Of a stretch of 64,000 nt of DNA, positions 12,668 through 24,262 are shown piece after piece. The translations under genes and the position numbers were made by a program. The DNA is taken from NCBI GenBank assembly GCA_023101885.1, contig JALPQD010000215.1, forward strand, positions 1,798,001 to 1,862,000, in the 5' to 3' direction. Source of the stretch: Typhlomys cinereus. Taxonomy: Eukaryota; Chordata; Mammalia; Rodentia; Platacanthomyidae. The notes under the pieces are model-generated. The model was not told the DNA's origin and ran no database searches. It saw only the letters and a list, made by a program, of their open reading frames with translations. Within the stretch, counting starts at the first letter, position 1, and the number at the start of each line of letters is the position of its first letter.

Positions 12668-12730
12668 GGGGGCTGCCTTGCGATCCGGGGGGCTGCCTTG
12701 CGATCCAGGGGGGCTGCCTTGCAATCCGGG
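12668..12730 (+). repeat. Short tandem repeat, about 20-bp unit x3
   Basis: Three copies of GGGGCTGCCTTGCGATCC differing by one or two bases, directly after a possible B1 fragment (TGTGCTTGTGATCCCAGTA, about 12640-12660). Confidence 0.8.
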
Positions 12731-14984
12731 CGGGCCACCTCAGCCCCAGGGAGCGCAGCTGAGAGAAGCTGCCAGAAGCAGAAGCCGGCGCTGAGCGGCT
12801 GCTTGCAAGTCTCACCCTCTCCCTGCCTGAAGTTCTCGGCTGTAGGAGGAGGCTGGAGGGCGGCCAGAGGCAGCTGGAGGTTCCGCTGAGCCCGGCGGCT
12901 GAGGCGCGAGTCAAAGGCACAGGTCCTGGGGGTTCTGGCTCCCCTTCAAGTGTGAGAACGAGGCCTGCGCTGGGCAAGTGGATCCGATACACAGCTGGGG
13001 TTCAGAAATTGCCAGGTTGGTTGGCAGGTGTGAATGTGGACCCAGAGAGGGTGAGTGGCTATCTCAGGGACACAGCGAATCAGGGTACCAGGCCGGGGGC
13101 CGCTAGACGTCCTTCCCTTGGACACATGAGAGGCCACTGAACAGAGGGGCCTGAGGCAGTGGGGGGGGCCTGTCACTCAGGAGGCGGAGTCACTAGGGCT
13201 AGAAGCGCTGGAACCTTCCGGATGACAGATGACATGGGCATCACCGCAAAAGGGGGCCAGGGGTTCCACAGCTCCGCCCCAAGGTCGGCTGTGGCCCCAG
13301 AACCCTCTGGCCAGGCTGTCTGGGATCAGATCCTAACTATATTAATGACAGCAGGCATCGACTAGCAGTCTACCCATGCGGGGGAACCCGGGCAGTCAGG
13401 GGCCAACTTCCTCCCATGAGCTCCGAATCCTAAGAGGCCTTTCTCGCCTGCCCCATTTGACTCATAAAGCAGGTGCCCCTCGCACAGTGGGATCCGAACC
13501 CACGGCATCGTAAGACCCAGGCACCCCAAGGGAGGCACACCTCAGACTCACACTCGTTTGCCTGTGTGCTGGGGGTGTCATTGAAGCTAGGCCACTCGGG
13601 GCACCAGGGTCGACCAGGTGGGTGGGGCCAAGGACTCCAATGTGTGAGCGGAGCAGAGCACAGAGCCCTCAGGGGTCCTCTACCTCCTGCGTCCATTGCC
13701 CCAGATCCGTCTGCCAGCAAGAGAACTAGGCAAGGGCGGAGGGGAGGAGAGGTGGAGGGGCGGCAGACTCTTGCCCACCCCACCCCTCACTCCCGCTGGG
13801 CTCCCCACCCACGCTGACTGTAGCTCCAGCTCCTCTTTCCTCCTCCTTGCAGAAACTGATCCCATCCCCATCCCACACCTCTGGCAAATTGTGTTCGCTG
13901 TGTGGCTCTGACCGGATGGCTGAACCTCTCTGGACTTGAGTAGTGTCCTTTGGTATGAAACAGATTCGGAACCAGCAGGAGCCCCCAGGGAATGAAGACC
14001 ATCCTCTAACGGGTTAAAAAGACAAATGTACCAGTACATCTTTGCTTTCTATGCATGTGTTAGCTCCTCTCTGCAGACACCTTGGAAAGGAAGTGACTGG
14101 TGAAGCCTGCCTCCGGGGAGTCTGGTCCCTGGGGGAAGGGAGGGATCCACAGCCGGCTCCGTATGGCACGCTTACCTTTTAAATATTGAATGTATAAATG
14201 CAATAGTTATTCCAGCGAATAAACAAAATACAACACAGTGACAAAACGACGCTTTAAAAATACCAGTACCTGGAGCGCATGGAAGGGGTGAGGCAAGGTA
14301 GCTTGGGAGGGCACACAGCAGACAAACACGGCGGGGGTCACCGGTCCCGGACTGTCTCCGCCTGCTTTCTCTGTCCCCTCCTAGCCACCTCTTGTCCTCT
14401 GCAGGCCTCTCACCACCTCCTGCTTCCCCCAACCCATCCACCTCCTTGTAGCCTGTAGGGACCCACGGACAGGGCGCTGGGCTGCAAGAAGCCAGGGACA
14501 GTTGAGGCAGGATTCCCAGCCCACCTTGGGGGGGTCCCTGGATGACGGGCAGGAGGCCAGTTTACCCTGTGCTGTGTTGGGGGGGTGCAACCCTAAGAGG
14601 ACTCCAGAACCTCTCCTGCACGGGACAGTCCCCGGGCAGTCCACCTAGGGTCCTGGGGACTGCACACTCCCTTCCCTTTTGCTCCCCTCTCCCCTCTTTA
14701 TCCATTCTCCTCCCCGCCCTGCCCCAGCATGCCCTTCTCTTCTTGTCCCTAGAGACAAGGGCCTACCACCAGCCTGAGGGTGGGAGCTGTGGCCTCACCT
14801 CAGGCCCCGTCGAGCAGACCCCCCTGGACATTTCCTGGTAGGGACGGGTCCTGTCCAAGGGGTGGAGCTGGCTGAGTCCCCAGGGGCTCCTGCTCACAGG
14901 CTTCCTGCCCTTCCAAGCTGCTGTCCGTGATGAAGGCTGGAGAGCGCCCGGCACTAGGCTCCCCTGTGCCCGCCACGCCTGGCA

Positions 14985-15031
14985 CCCAGCTCTCCAGCAC
15001 CCACCTGTCACCCAGCTCTCTAGCACCCACC
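14985..15031 (+). repeat. Tandem duplication, 24-bp unit x2
   Basis: CACCCAGCTCTCCAGCACCC followed by ACCTGT and then a second near-identical copy. Confidence 0.75.
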
Positions 15032-15746
15032 TGCCAAGGCTCATCCTCTCTCAAGAACCACGATGGCACTCACAGTCTCGAGCAGCAGGTCTCATGGCTC
15101 AGGGTACAATCCAGACCCTGGCCCCGGTGGGCACCTCGCACTGCGTGCGGCCCCGTCTGTGAGACCCCGTCCTCGGGCCTGTCCAGGTTCTGGGAACCTG
15201 CCCTCTCCTTCCTCAGCTCTCATGTCCCCTGAGGCCTGGCTGCTTCCTGCCAAACCAATATCACCAGCACCCCGTCTCCTTGCCTCCCCGAAACTGAAGC
15301 CCACCCACTGAGAGTTAGAACAGACCATGAACTCTGCCGCCTCCTAGGCAGCACCAGGAAGCTGAGGAGACCTCTGAAGGGCACAGCGGGCACACGGGTC
15401 GCACCTCGGGCTTGAAGACAGCCCAGTAGGGCCAGTCACACACAGCAGTCAGCAGTGCCCAGCACAAGACCACCCAGGGCCACAACGCTATCAAGGCCAA
15501 GGGGACCAGGCTGTTCGGAAGCCGGAGACCCTGGGTTGGGCCGTGTCCGAGGCTTCCTGAGGGGGCTGAGGGGTGGGCAAAGAGAGCGGCTCTGGGGTGA
15601 CCCAGAGGGAAACTCCACATCTCCTTGCCTGTCTGTCCCAAGCGGGGGTCCTGGCCAAGTCCTGACTGTCCTGTCGTTCTGTGGTCCTCAGGCTGTGACA
15701 ATGTCACCCGCAGGTGTGGCTTGACTCTGTCTCCTTCTAACTCCTC

Positions 15747-15782
15747 AGGTCACCCGCAAGTCAGGTCACCCGCAAGTCAGGT
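15747..15782 (+). repeat. Tandem duplication, GGTCACCCGCAAGTCA x2
   Basis: Two adjacent exact copies of a 16-bp unit. Confidence 0.85.
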
Positions 15783-17164
15783 GCTCCCCTTGAAACTCCT
15801 GGCTTCACTCTGGTGATTCCATTTCTGGTCTGACCCCAATAGGGGAGCACAGAGCTCTCCCCTCCCCCTTCTTTGTGGCTAGTCTCCCGGGCTTCTCTAG
15901 GCTCTGGGTGGTGGAGAGCTTTGTACTGTCTGTGCTGTGTGGCAGCTTTATCCACGGTTTACTCCGCAGTTTCAGGGGACCACCCCCTCGATTCCCATCC
16001 AGGGCTAACCTGTCCCTCAGAGCCATGGGTGACCGCTGTGTGTTCCCACAGCTCCTCAGCTCCTCGCTGGGGTCCCTGCTTAGACAGGGAGCATAACTTG
16101 GGTGCCTGTGTCTCCTTGAAGCATGGCGTCACCGTCAGGCACCATTGCTGGACATGGGCGCTCTTGGTTACTAATTAGAACCCACTGAGGAAACCAGTCT
16201 CCAGGGGTGTCAGCAAGCGAGGGCATGTGGACAGACACATTAACCCCAGTCAGATACTGGCTGCAGGTGCCAGCAGGAGGGGAGGGGGACCCAGGGGCTA
16301 CCTTCAGTCCCCTTCGCTGCTCAGATACCTGACTCGCTTAGGTCCCCAAGCTCACACTGGGCATTAAGGGTTCCCACATCCTGCAAACCCCACGTGCAAA
16401 TGTGCGCTGGGCGAGAGAGACCAGTCGCGTGCTTATGCGGTTGGGGTGCAGGGAGTGTGGGTCACCTGCAGGCCAGGGCCATATCGCACTCCTCTTTGCC
16501 TGGGGCGTCCCCACGGGCCATGCTGGCTGCCAGCCTGTCCCCTCCCTTAACCACACAGCCTGAGTGACGTCGGCACTGCCCCAGGCAACCCGCAGGGCCG
16601 CAAGGCCCGGCCACAAGTTGAGCCTCCGGGAAAGAGACGCTGGGACCAGTCGGGAGGCAGCGCAGTCCCCTGGCGCCGCCACACCAGCCCTGCTGGGGAG
16701 GGCCGAGCGGCTCCGTTGATGCGTGCGCCCGGCTTTGAGCCTCTCCAGTGTTCCCTCTCGGCCCCTGCCCCTTCTCTTCCTCAGTAATCGGGGGCATGGC
16801 AGGATCATGGGGGAACAGAAGAGAGGGTGTGGGAGAGGTGTACAACTCGGGCAAATCCTGGAGCTTCCCCATGCCTCAGTTTACCCATCTGTCAAAGAGG
16901 TCATCAGGTTGCGCCAGGCGTCGAGAGCAAGCGGTAGGCTCCCTCTCGGGGCCGTGTGTGTCATGGACACCGAGCGGCCGGGAACAGGAGGCGGGCTCCC
17001 GGTTCAGTGCCTGTGGGGTTTGGCGGGGGCTACGCCCGATCTCCAGAAGCAAACGGGCTACTTGATGGCTACTACCCAGTCTGGCGAACTAGCTCACATG
17101 GCAGAAAAAGTTAAAGTTACAACTTCTGTGAAAAGTAGATGTTATCACAAGATAACTAACATGC

Positions 17165-17335
17165 ACATACGTGTGCACACCTCATGAACATTCACACATG
17201 CATACATGCGTGCACACACACCCAACACACATACATAGGCACACCCAACACATATACACATGCACACGCATGTGCATGCACATGTACACACGTGCACATA
17301 CATACACACGCACATACACACGCGTGCACACCCAT
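17165..17335 (+). repeat. Degenerate CA-rich microsatellite
   Basis: Imperfect (CA)n with frequent ATG and GTG interruptions (CACACATGCATACATGCGTG type). The long open frames across it are a repeat artefact. Confidence 0.9.
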
Positions 17336-19439
17336 GTGGCGTTCCCCTTTCTCCAGGCCGTTCACTGGTCACGTGAGGGGGGCAGGCCATGAGGCGGCTG
17401 GGGGCAGAAGGATGGTCCCAACCTCAGCCTCCCTTCTCTGGTTTGGAATCGCGTGAGCTCAGATGGGACCCAGAGGAGGAGCCAGGGCCCAGCGCGATGC
17501 CTGAGGGGTCCTGGGAGCCCCCAACTCCTTCCCTCCTGGGATGCTGCCTTCTAGAAGGGGAGACTGAGGCCCATCGAGTTCAGAGACCCTGTGGCCGACT
17601 ACCTGCCCGTGGAGAGCCTGAAGCCCCCAGCACCTCCTCTGCTGCATGGAGCCCCAGAACCCCCACCTTCTGGGTGTGCCCACCATTCCTGGGTGCCCTT
17701 GGTTGGCAAATGCTTCTGTCCTCGGTCCCTGCCCCTCACAGCCACCTAGAAATACTTGCGCAGAGAAGCAGGGCCGGGAAGACTCCTGAGCAGCCTAGAA
17801 ACGCTGTCCTTAACCACCTGGGGAGCCACAGGGAAGCCAGCAGGGGAGGGCGGAGCCTCCGAGCACAGGAAGAAGCCACTCACTGGCTGGTGGGCGGGGT
17901 CCACTCAGGGTCCGAGGGTTGCTACGTGCACACAAAGCTGGCGGCAGCCTCCAGTTTGAGAGCACCTGCTGGTTCTCAGGGGGTCTCTGCAGGGTGCAGA
18001 AAAACCTGAGAGCCAACTGGGTCGGAACCCCACTGTGCAGATGCAGCAAGACCACAGCAAGTGGGCGTGGCCAAGGTCACCTAGCCAAGAAGACCTGAGT
18101 GGGAATTTTGAAAAGATCTGTATGAGGGTAAAGTCCTCAAAGGCAGACAGAGAGGGGGAATAAGGAAGGTGACAGACCCAGCCACGCCGGGGTACCAGTG
18201 GGAGTGGCCACTGAGGAGCCTCATGGCATGGGAGGAGCTGAGGCTGAGACTTTGAAAGGTTTCCTCCCCCCCACAAAAAGGCTCTGACTGCAGCGGGGGG
18301 GGGGGGACACCCCAGGAGCTTCCGGGGCTCGGCCCTTCCTGCTTCCCCGCCTTTCACGTCATAGCACTGCTGCATGGGTCTGTGGCGGGTTACCCTGGTA
18401 TGGGTCCCCCTTCTGCCTGTCCTGGGCCTTCCGTGGCACTGTGGAGCTGCAAAGCAGCACGGTGGGGCGCTGCCTGTTCTTACCAGTACTGCAGGCGCCT
18501 GGGCCCCAACTAAGAAAAAGTCCAAAGATTTGGTACTGGTCCCTGCTGGAGTGCGACCCTGGGCAGGTCCTGTTCCCTCTCTGGGCCACGCTTCCAAGAT
18601 ACCTGATTCTGTCCCTGGAGTTATCATGGTGTCTGAAAACAGCCTCAGCTCAGAGGAAGCCCTGGGGGGGGGCTACCTGGAGAGGAGGGTTGCAATACAC
18701 CCCCATTCATTTCCGGAGCTCTGGCTGATTTCTTTGGCGACCTCCAGCGCTTGACCATTCTGACTTTGTGTCCTCATCCGTGTGCACAGAGACTCCCAGG
18801 ACGAGGAAGAGGCACAGGTGTGACCATTGGGGAAGCTCCGCCCTCCAGCCGGCCTGTCCTGGGAGGGACTTGAACTTCCACCGACTCTCAGTTTCGCCAC
18901 CTAGTGGGAACCCTGGGAGAGTCTCTCTGGAGAGACCCACTGCCCACAGGGTAGGCACTGCCCCCTGCGATTACCCCTCACCCCTGGAGCACTCTTCACA
19001 CCCCTCCTCCAAGGCAGCGGAGGGCGTGGTCCCCAGAGACAAGTCCCAGGCTGGGCAGGAGGTGACGCAGCCTTCCTCCCATGCACCCCAGCTCACAAAC
19101 CTATCCTGGCTCCCTAGAGCCCAGCAGCTGGTCTTTCTCTGGAGCATTTCCAGCCCTTGGCGACAGGTTCCCCCACACACACACACAGCTCCTGTTTCTG
19201 CAGTCAAATCTATCTCGACGCACCTTCAGAGCAGCCTAGAGGAGGGGGAAGGAGGACTTCCCGGCAGAGGGGGGCCAAGCAAAGGCCCTGGGGTGTGATG
19301 CAAAGAGCGGAGCCCCTCCACAGTGCTGGTCTCGGTCTGTTGGTGGCTGTACCTCCCAGCCCCACCCAGTGCTTCTTGGTTTCTCCCCTGGTTCTCCTGC
19401 CAGCTCTCCGGAAATCTACTCTACAGTCTCCGGGGCCCG

Positions 19440-19530
19440 GAGCCGCTGGCTTTCGCCGTTGATTTGTCACTGAGATTATTGGCAACGAGATTTGTCACCT
19501 GCGCAATGAAAGGAAAATGAACCTTTCATC
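19440..19530. promoter_or_regulatory. AT-rich patch with repeated GATTTGTCAC, possible enhancer
   Basis: GATTTGTCAC occurs at 19461-19470 and again at 19489-19498, a 28-bp spacing, the second joined to a CACCTG E-box. TTTGTCA resembles TALE homeodomain (PBX/MEIS) half-sites. The patch differs in composition from its flanks. No repeat family explains it. Confidence 0.3.
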
Positions 19531-20638
19531 GGAGCCAGCCCACACCTGCCCCCCAGGCTCCGGAACTGGGGGAGCAAGGAGAGGGGGAATGCATAGAGGC
19601 TGAGTGGTACCCAGCAAACCGGTGCCGCCACTCTCCCAGGAAAGCCCTTCCAAGCTCCTGATGGGGGGACAACTTGAGGCACGAGCCTCAAGGGACAGCT
19701 TAGAGTTCGAGGGCGTCCTTCAGGTTCAACACAAAGCTGAAGGGGCTGGCTGAGGCCTCCTCACAGAGAGCAGGGGCTTGGGGGGAGTAAGGTCTCTCCC
19801 GCCCTCCCCCTCCTGGCTGCCTTTCTTCCTATCCAAGGAGTCCTCAGGACGGCACAGATGGGGGTACCAACCCCCCACACTCCCAGCTCCAACTTCTGGA
19901 CAACCTACGTTCCAGAGCCTCAGTGGCCCCCCGCCCAGCTCCCGGGACACTGTGAGCAGGCCTCTCACAGGGGCGCACCGGCCGCCTCTGGTCTGCGGCT
20001 TCTGTTTCCCTTGGCTGACCCCCCCCAGTCTTGTTTCTGCAACTGCAGCCTCCTCCGCCGCCCCCACCTTGGCCGGCTTCCCTGGCGCCCGCAGCTGCGC
20101 CGCACACACATCTTGCTCCCGCTGCTCAGTTTTACGGACGTTCAACACCCACGGGCTGCCAGCCGAGAGAGCCCCGGCGGCCGCGGCAGCAGCGGAGCCT
20201 CCCGGAGGCTCGGAAGTTGCCTGCCCAGCCCTGCCAGCCCTCCACCTCCCGCAGTGCCTCCAGCCCCAGGTCCTCCCCCGCCTGTCTTCTCCTGCCCAGG
20301 ACACCCCCTGCACTGCCCCTTCCAGACCCTCAGTGACAGACATCTCCAGCCACAAACATCCTCCCTCCCTAGGTGGGTCGGCCCCTCCCTACCCCCACAC
20401 TCCACAGCGCCCATGCCCACTTCAGTCAAATCTACACACATGCGTGTGCACACAAGCTCTGCAACGCTGATTCTGTCACACAACATGGCTTCTGTAATCA
20501 GGGCAAGATTAGGGGAGAAGAGAGGAGGCCAGCTGGCTAAGGATTCTGGGAAGCCTCTGACAGTGTCTGTCTCCACTCATGAGTGTACATGCATGTGGAC
20601 CCCCCATGGACACTGGGCATCATACTCCATCATTCTCC

Positions 20639-20935
20639 CACCTTATTGTTTAATATTGTGTGTGTGTGTGTGTGTGTGTGTCAGAGGCACTGTGTGTCCC
20701 TGTGGAGGACCAAGGGTGACTTTGGGAATCACCCTGGATCACTTCTACCTCCTTCTTGCTTCGTTCTGGGATTTCCCAAGCTCCACCCACCAGGGCCAAA
20801 AGTGCAGGCCGCTGCCCTTCACCTGGGTTTTTTTTACTGTGGGATCTGGGACCAGGGATCCAAACTCAGGAACTTCTGCTTGTGAGACAGAGTCTTAACT
20901 CCTAAGCCGTCTCTCCAGCCCTCACCTTATTCTTT
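20639..20935 (-). mobile_element. B2-like SINE, reverse, with 13-bp TSD
   Basis: The element (20652-20922) reads in reverse: (TG)n, a body including GGTGACTTTGGGAATCACCC, then GGATCCAAACTCAGGAACTT and CCGTCTCTCCAGCCC. Flanks CACCTTATTGTTT (20639-20651) and CACCTTATTCTTT (20923-20935) match at 12 of 13 positions. The body matches the copies at 28402 and 31714, defining one family. Confidence 0.88.
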
Positions 20936-20939
20936 TGAG

Positions 20940-21146
20940 GCTGGGTCTTTGCCTGGAGTTCACCTGCAAGATTAGTCTGACTAGCCGGCTTGTTCTAGGG
21001 ATGCCAGACTCTGCCTTCTGTGGCTAGGATAGCAGGTAGGTGGCCATAGCTGTGTTGATGTAAGCTCTGGAGACCTGAACTGACCGGAACTCCATACTTT
21101 TGCATCTTCAGCAAGTGCTTTAACTACTGAGCCATCTGCCCAGCCC
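20940..21146 (-). repeat. B4 SINE, reverse orientation
   Basis: Follows the reversed B4 layout: GGCTGGGTCTTTGCCTGGAG, a central B1-derived part, then AAGTGCTTTAACTACTGAGC and CATCTGCCCAGCCCT (the reversed ID-like head). Diverged. Confidence 0.65.
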
Positions 21147-21389
21147 TGAATAATGCTGCTTTTAAGTGAAGTTAATCCAGGGCACGCAGGATGCTCAACA
21201 AATGGACTCTCCCCTTGTCTCCTGTGAAGGACCGCCTTGTCTTCCGACGCTCCCTGGGGCCTAGCGTGGCGCCTTCGTGGCGATGGGTCCGCAGCCGGCC
21301 TTCTTTCCTGCAGTCCAGTTTGAGGTCAGGCCTGGGCCCAGTGGCCGGCAGCTGCCACAGCCCCTCTCTGGGAGGCCTCCTCCCTGTTC

Positions 21390-21512
21390 CTTAGGCCTGG
21401 CATGGAGCCTCATCCTGTAACCTCAGTGCTCCGCAGGCTGAGGCATGATTGATACGAGTTTGAGGTCAGCCTGGGTACATAGTGAGTTCTAGCCCGGCCT
21501 GACAAAGCACAG
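21390..21512 (+). repeat. B1 SINE
   Basis: Forward B1: GGCATGGAGCCTCATCCTGT, GTTTGAGGTCAGCCTGGGTA, CATAGTGAGTTCTAGCCCGG. Confidence 0.85.
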
Positions 21513-22035
21513 CTTCGATTTACCCGCCAGGGATGGCTTTTCTCCTCATGAGCCAGGTTGACCGCGCCCATTCGGAACATCGTGGGAAGAGACAACGGGA
21601 AGGCGTGTGGCCCAAGGGCCACGTTGTTCTGGGTCTGTGGCTGGGACCCTTCATGATCCTGCCCTAGAGGAATTCAGGTCTATGCAGTCTGGACCACGGA
21701 CAGCATTGGGGGGGGAGCTGAGTGAAGGGTGCTGTCCTCCCTCCAGCCCAGGCTGGAGACAGCCACAGGACCCTCATCTCTGGCCCGAGCCCCCACAGCC
21801 CAGGCCCTTGGTATCCAGGCAGCCAGCCTGCTCCTTCCCCACCCCCAACGCCTTCTTCCTCTTATTTCTCTCTGGAATCGCTTCTCCAAAAGTTCATTTT
21901 GAAAGAAATCGATTTCCAAGCTGCTCAGAGATGCAATTTGGTTTTTCATTTTGAAGAAATGATGGTTAAGGAAAAGTTTGGAGACTTAATCACTGTGGAG
22001 GCCACGGATATAAAGGATTCCTCCACCCTCCACCA

Positions 22036-22830
22036 GAAACTGTGACTGCCTGCTTCCTTTTGCTCTGAGCAGAACACGGGTCTGCAGGGTGGTAGTGGGG
22101 AGACAGTGTCTGTCATAGTTAGGCACAAGTGTCAACTTGATTGTTGAGGGTTTGAGTTCTGGGCACAGTTGTGGAGAATTAGCAGTTGGGTCAAGCTCAG
22201 AGCAAACCTGCAGGAGATTGTTTAGCTGATGGGGAAGACGCAGCCCATGGTGGGTGGGATTAGGCCCTGAAGAGCCAGTTGAGGAAGTTGGCATCCTTGT
22301 GTGTGCTTGGCCAGACATGCTGGTCTGGCAAGTAAGGATCGTCCCTCTCTTAGCCATTATGTAGAGATGGCGTGGTCAGTTCCCTCGGCCTGGTGCTGGT
22401 GCGTGCTCTCCCGTCAAGCTGGACTAAGAACTGTAACTAGTAATCGTAAGAGAAAACAAACCCCTTATTCCCTTAAGCTGTTTGGTGGTCATTTATCAGC
22501 AACCATGCAGGGGAACTGCAAGCGTCACACGACGCACAGGCACACACACCCATGCACGCCCATACAGTCACCCAACCGTAGCATGTGCACTCACCCACAC
22601 ATGCATATACATGAACGTGCATGTGTACACTCAAACACTGACACAGCCATGCCCCACACATGTAACCACACCCATGCGCTCATCCATACACATCCATGCA
22701 TATCCATGTTCCGCAATATGTACTCACACAACCACACACGCTCATATGCATGAACCCACATGGGCACACTCATTCGCTCACAGTCATGATACACGTACGC
22801 ACATATGAACACCACGCATTCCCAGCTACA
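22036..22830 (+). repeat. Copy 1 of a local duplication, interrupted by an LTR-like insertion
   Basis: 22036-22110 (GACTGCCTGCTTCC, TTGCTCTGAGC, CTGCAGGGTGG) and 22521-22830 (ACACGAC, CAGTCACCCAACCGTAGCA and a CA-rich tail) match 23998-24262 in order. Only the element at 22111-22520 separates the two halves. The CA-rich part still aligns by its irregular words (CACAGCCATGCC against CACAACCATGCC), so the match is not just shared simple sequence. Confidence 0.7.
22111..22520 (+). mobile_element. LTR-like element, TG...CA termini, short TSD
   Basis: Begins TGTCATAGTTAGGCACAAG and ends GGAACTGCA. The flanks AGTGTC (22105-22110) and AGCGTC (22521-22526) form a 5-6 bp duplication with one mismatch. 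Internal words GTCAACTTGATTG and the 3' TTATCAGCAACC terminus match the copies at 7080, 8398 and 33248. The uninterrupted duplicate at 23998-24262 confirms both breakpoints. Confidence 0.7.
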
Positions 22831-22850
22831 GCACACACGAAGGTACAAGC

Positions 22851-22922
22851 TGCTCCAGTCTCTTCTACTGCCGACATAAACATGGCTGCTCCAGTCTCTT
22901 CTACTGCCGACATAAACATGGT
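22851..22922 (+). repeat. Perfect 36-bp tandem duplication
   Basis: GCTGCTCCAGTCTC...GACATAAACATG occurs twice back to back without a mismatch, so the duplication is recent or gene-converted. Confidence 0.95.
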
Positions 22923-23259
22923 TGAAACGACTTAGAGAAACAGACTTGTTCTTGCACTCAGCTCTCGGTTACACCTCATCAGCACAGCAGGAGAGTCCAC
23001 GCCCACGCCACGGACCTGACCACAGCCCCGAGAACCTACGAGTGCTTTCTCACCTACGAGCTCTCTGTACGCCGACACGCCCAAGTACAGAATCGGCTGT
23101 CTGTCTTACACCTGCCCAGGAGTGGTTCCGTCTGCCATGGGCTGGGTCTTCCCACGTCAGTTAGAGACTCTCCTACGGGGACTTCCTGCACTAAATAATT
23201 CTTCCCAGATGTGTGTCCAAAGGTGCAGCTTTCAATTGTCAAGTTAGTATCTGTAGTTA

Positions 23260-23520
23260 ATGGCCACATGTGGACATTACACATACTATATGCACTCACA
23301 TACATACATGTGCACATAATACATTATATGTGCGCCCATGCACTCACAGTACTAGAACACATACATGCATATATACATGCATCTGCACACGATGCGCTAC
23401 CATGACACCCAGATATTCACACATAACCACACACCCATTTACAAACATGGATGCAGATGTACACATGTATGTACATACATGCATATGCACACACACATGC
23501 ACACACACCTCACTCAGTCC
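23260..23520 (+). repeat. Degenerate CA/ATG-rich block
   Basis: Imperfect purine-pyrimidine alternation (ACATACATGTGCACATAATA type) between the two duplicate copies. Its composition is like theirs, but it lacks their shared head. Open frames here are artefacts. Confidence 0.85.
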
Positions 23521-23997
23521 AACCCCCTGTTCCAGTCCCTGCCCCAAGTCCCCTCAACAGTTCAGGGATAGGGTGTATGTAGTAAGGCTACCTTCACTGT
23601 CAGTTGACTCCGCCCCCTAGTCCTACTGTGTCTTCAGGGTTTCTGGGACCCTCGTTCCTAAGGTGCTCGAGAACATTCGCAGGCTCCTGTGCTGCCTGGC
23701 CGAGGATCTCATGCAAACCGCGCCAGGACGACCCCCGTCTGCTGCGGCATTCAACCTCGTTGCTGCCTGGCAGATGGAGCAGCTGCTAGGCCAGGGCCAC
23801 ACCAAGGCCCCTGGGCCACAGTCGAGCTGGGCGGCAGGAGGATCTTCCTCGAGGCTGTGCAGCTGGTGGGAAGGCACACGCTCCTGTGCACACACCTTGA
23901 CTCTTGCCTGTCATTATCGACCCATTTTTGGCATCTGGAAGATTTGCAGACGTCCATAGGAAGATGGGCATCCCCCTGGTCCTTATAGCTGAGCCCT

Positions 23998-24262
23998 CAG
24001 CCAAAGCTGTGGCTGCCTGCTTCCTCTTGCTCTGAGCCGATGGCGGGTGTGCAGGATGGGGTGGGGACAGTGCCACACGACACCCAGACATACATACCCG
24101 GGCAGTCACACAACCATAGCACGTGTACTCAACTCACATGTGCACGAGCACACTCGAGCACTAACACAACCATGCCACACACACGTATGCACACCCGTGC
24201 ACTCACACCTATACACGCATGCACATATGGTGATATGCACTCCACAACCACATGTATCTGAG
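23998..24262 (+). repeat. Copy 2 of the local duplication, uninterrupted
   Basis: GGCTGCCTGCTTCCTCTTGC, CTGAGC, GTGCAGGATGGGGTGGGGAC, then ACACGACACC and CAGTCACACAACCATAGCAC. Collinear with copy 1 minus its LTR-like insertion. Confidence 0.7.

Larger units (their letters stand above)
9280..20638. other. Long noncoding stretch, no gene recognised
   Basis: About 11 kb with many chance frames but no exon that I recognise. It holds small repeats and possible regulatory patches, listed separately where distinct, and AT-rich islets at 12415-12500 and 14165-14275. Two adjacent GGGGCGGGGCC boxes lie near 9585-9613. MIR-like fragments lie at 16868-16905 (reverse) and 17556-17595. Confidence 0.55.

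Noticed and set aside
12668..12730. Possible CRISPR-like spaced repeats
   Set aside because: Units are adjacent without spacers and only three in number, in a mammalian genome; it is an ordinary tandem repeat.
17905..18627. 240-residue minus-strand open frame
   Set aside because: No recognisable domain and competing frames on the other strand; chance frame in GC-rich DNA.
19858..20898. 346-residue plus-strand open frame
   Set aside because: Crosses a CpG- and pyrimidine-rich stretch and then a reversed B2-like SINE with its TG tract, so the frame is a composition artefact.
22482..22808. Histidine/threonine-rich frames across the CA-rich blocks (also near 17.2, 23.4 and 24.1 kb)
   Set aside because: Direct translation of degenerate CA repeats; not a metal-binding protein.
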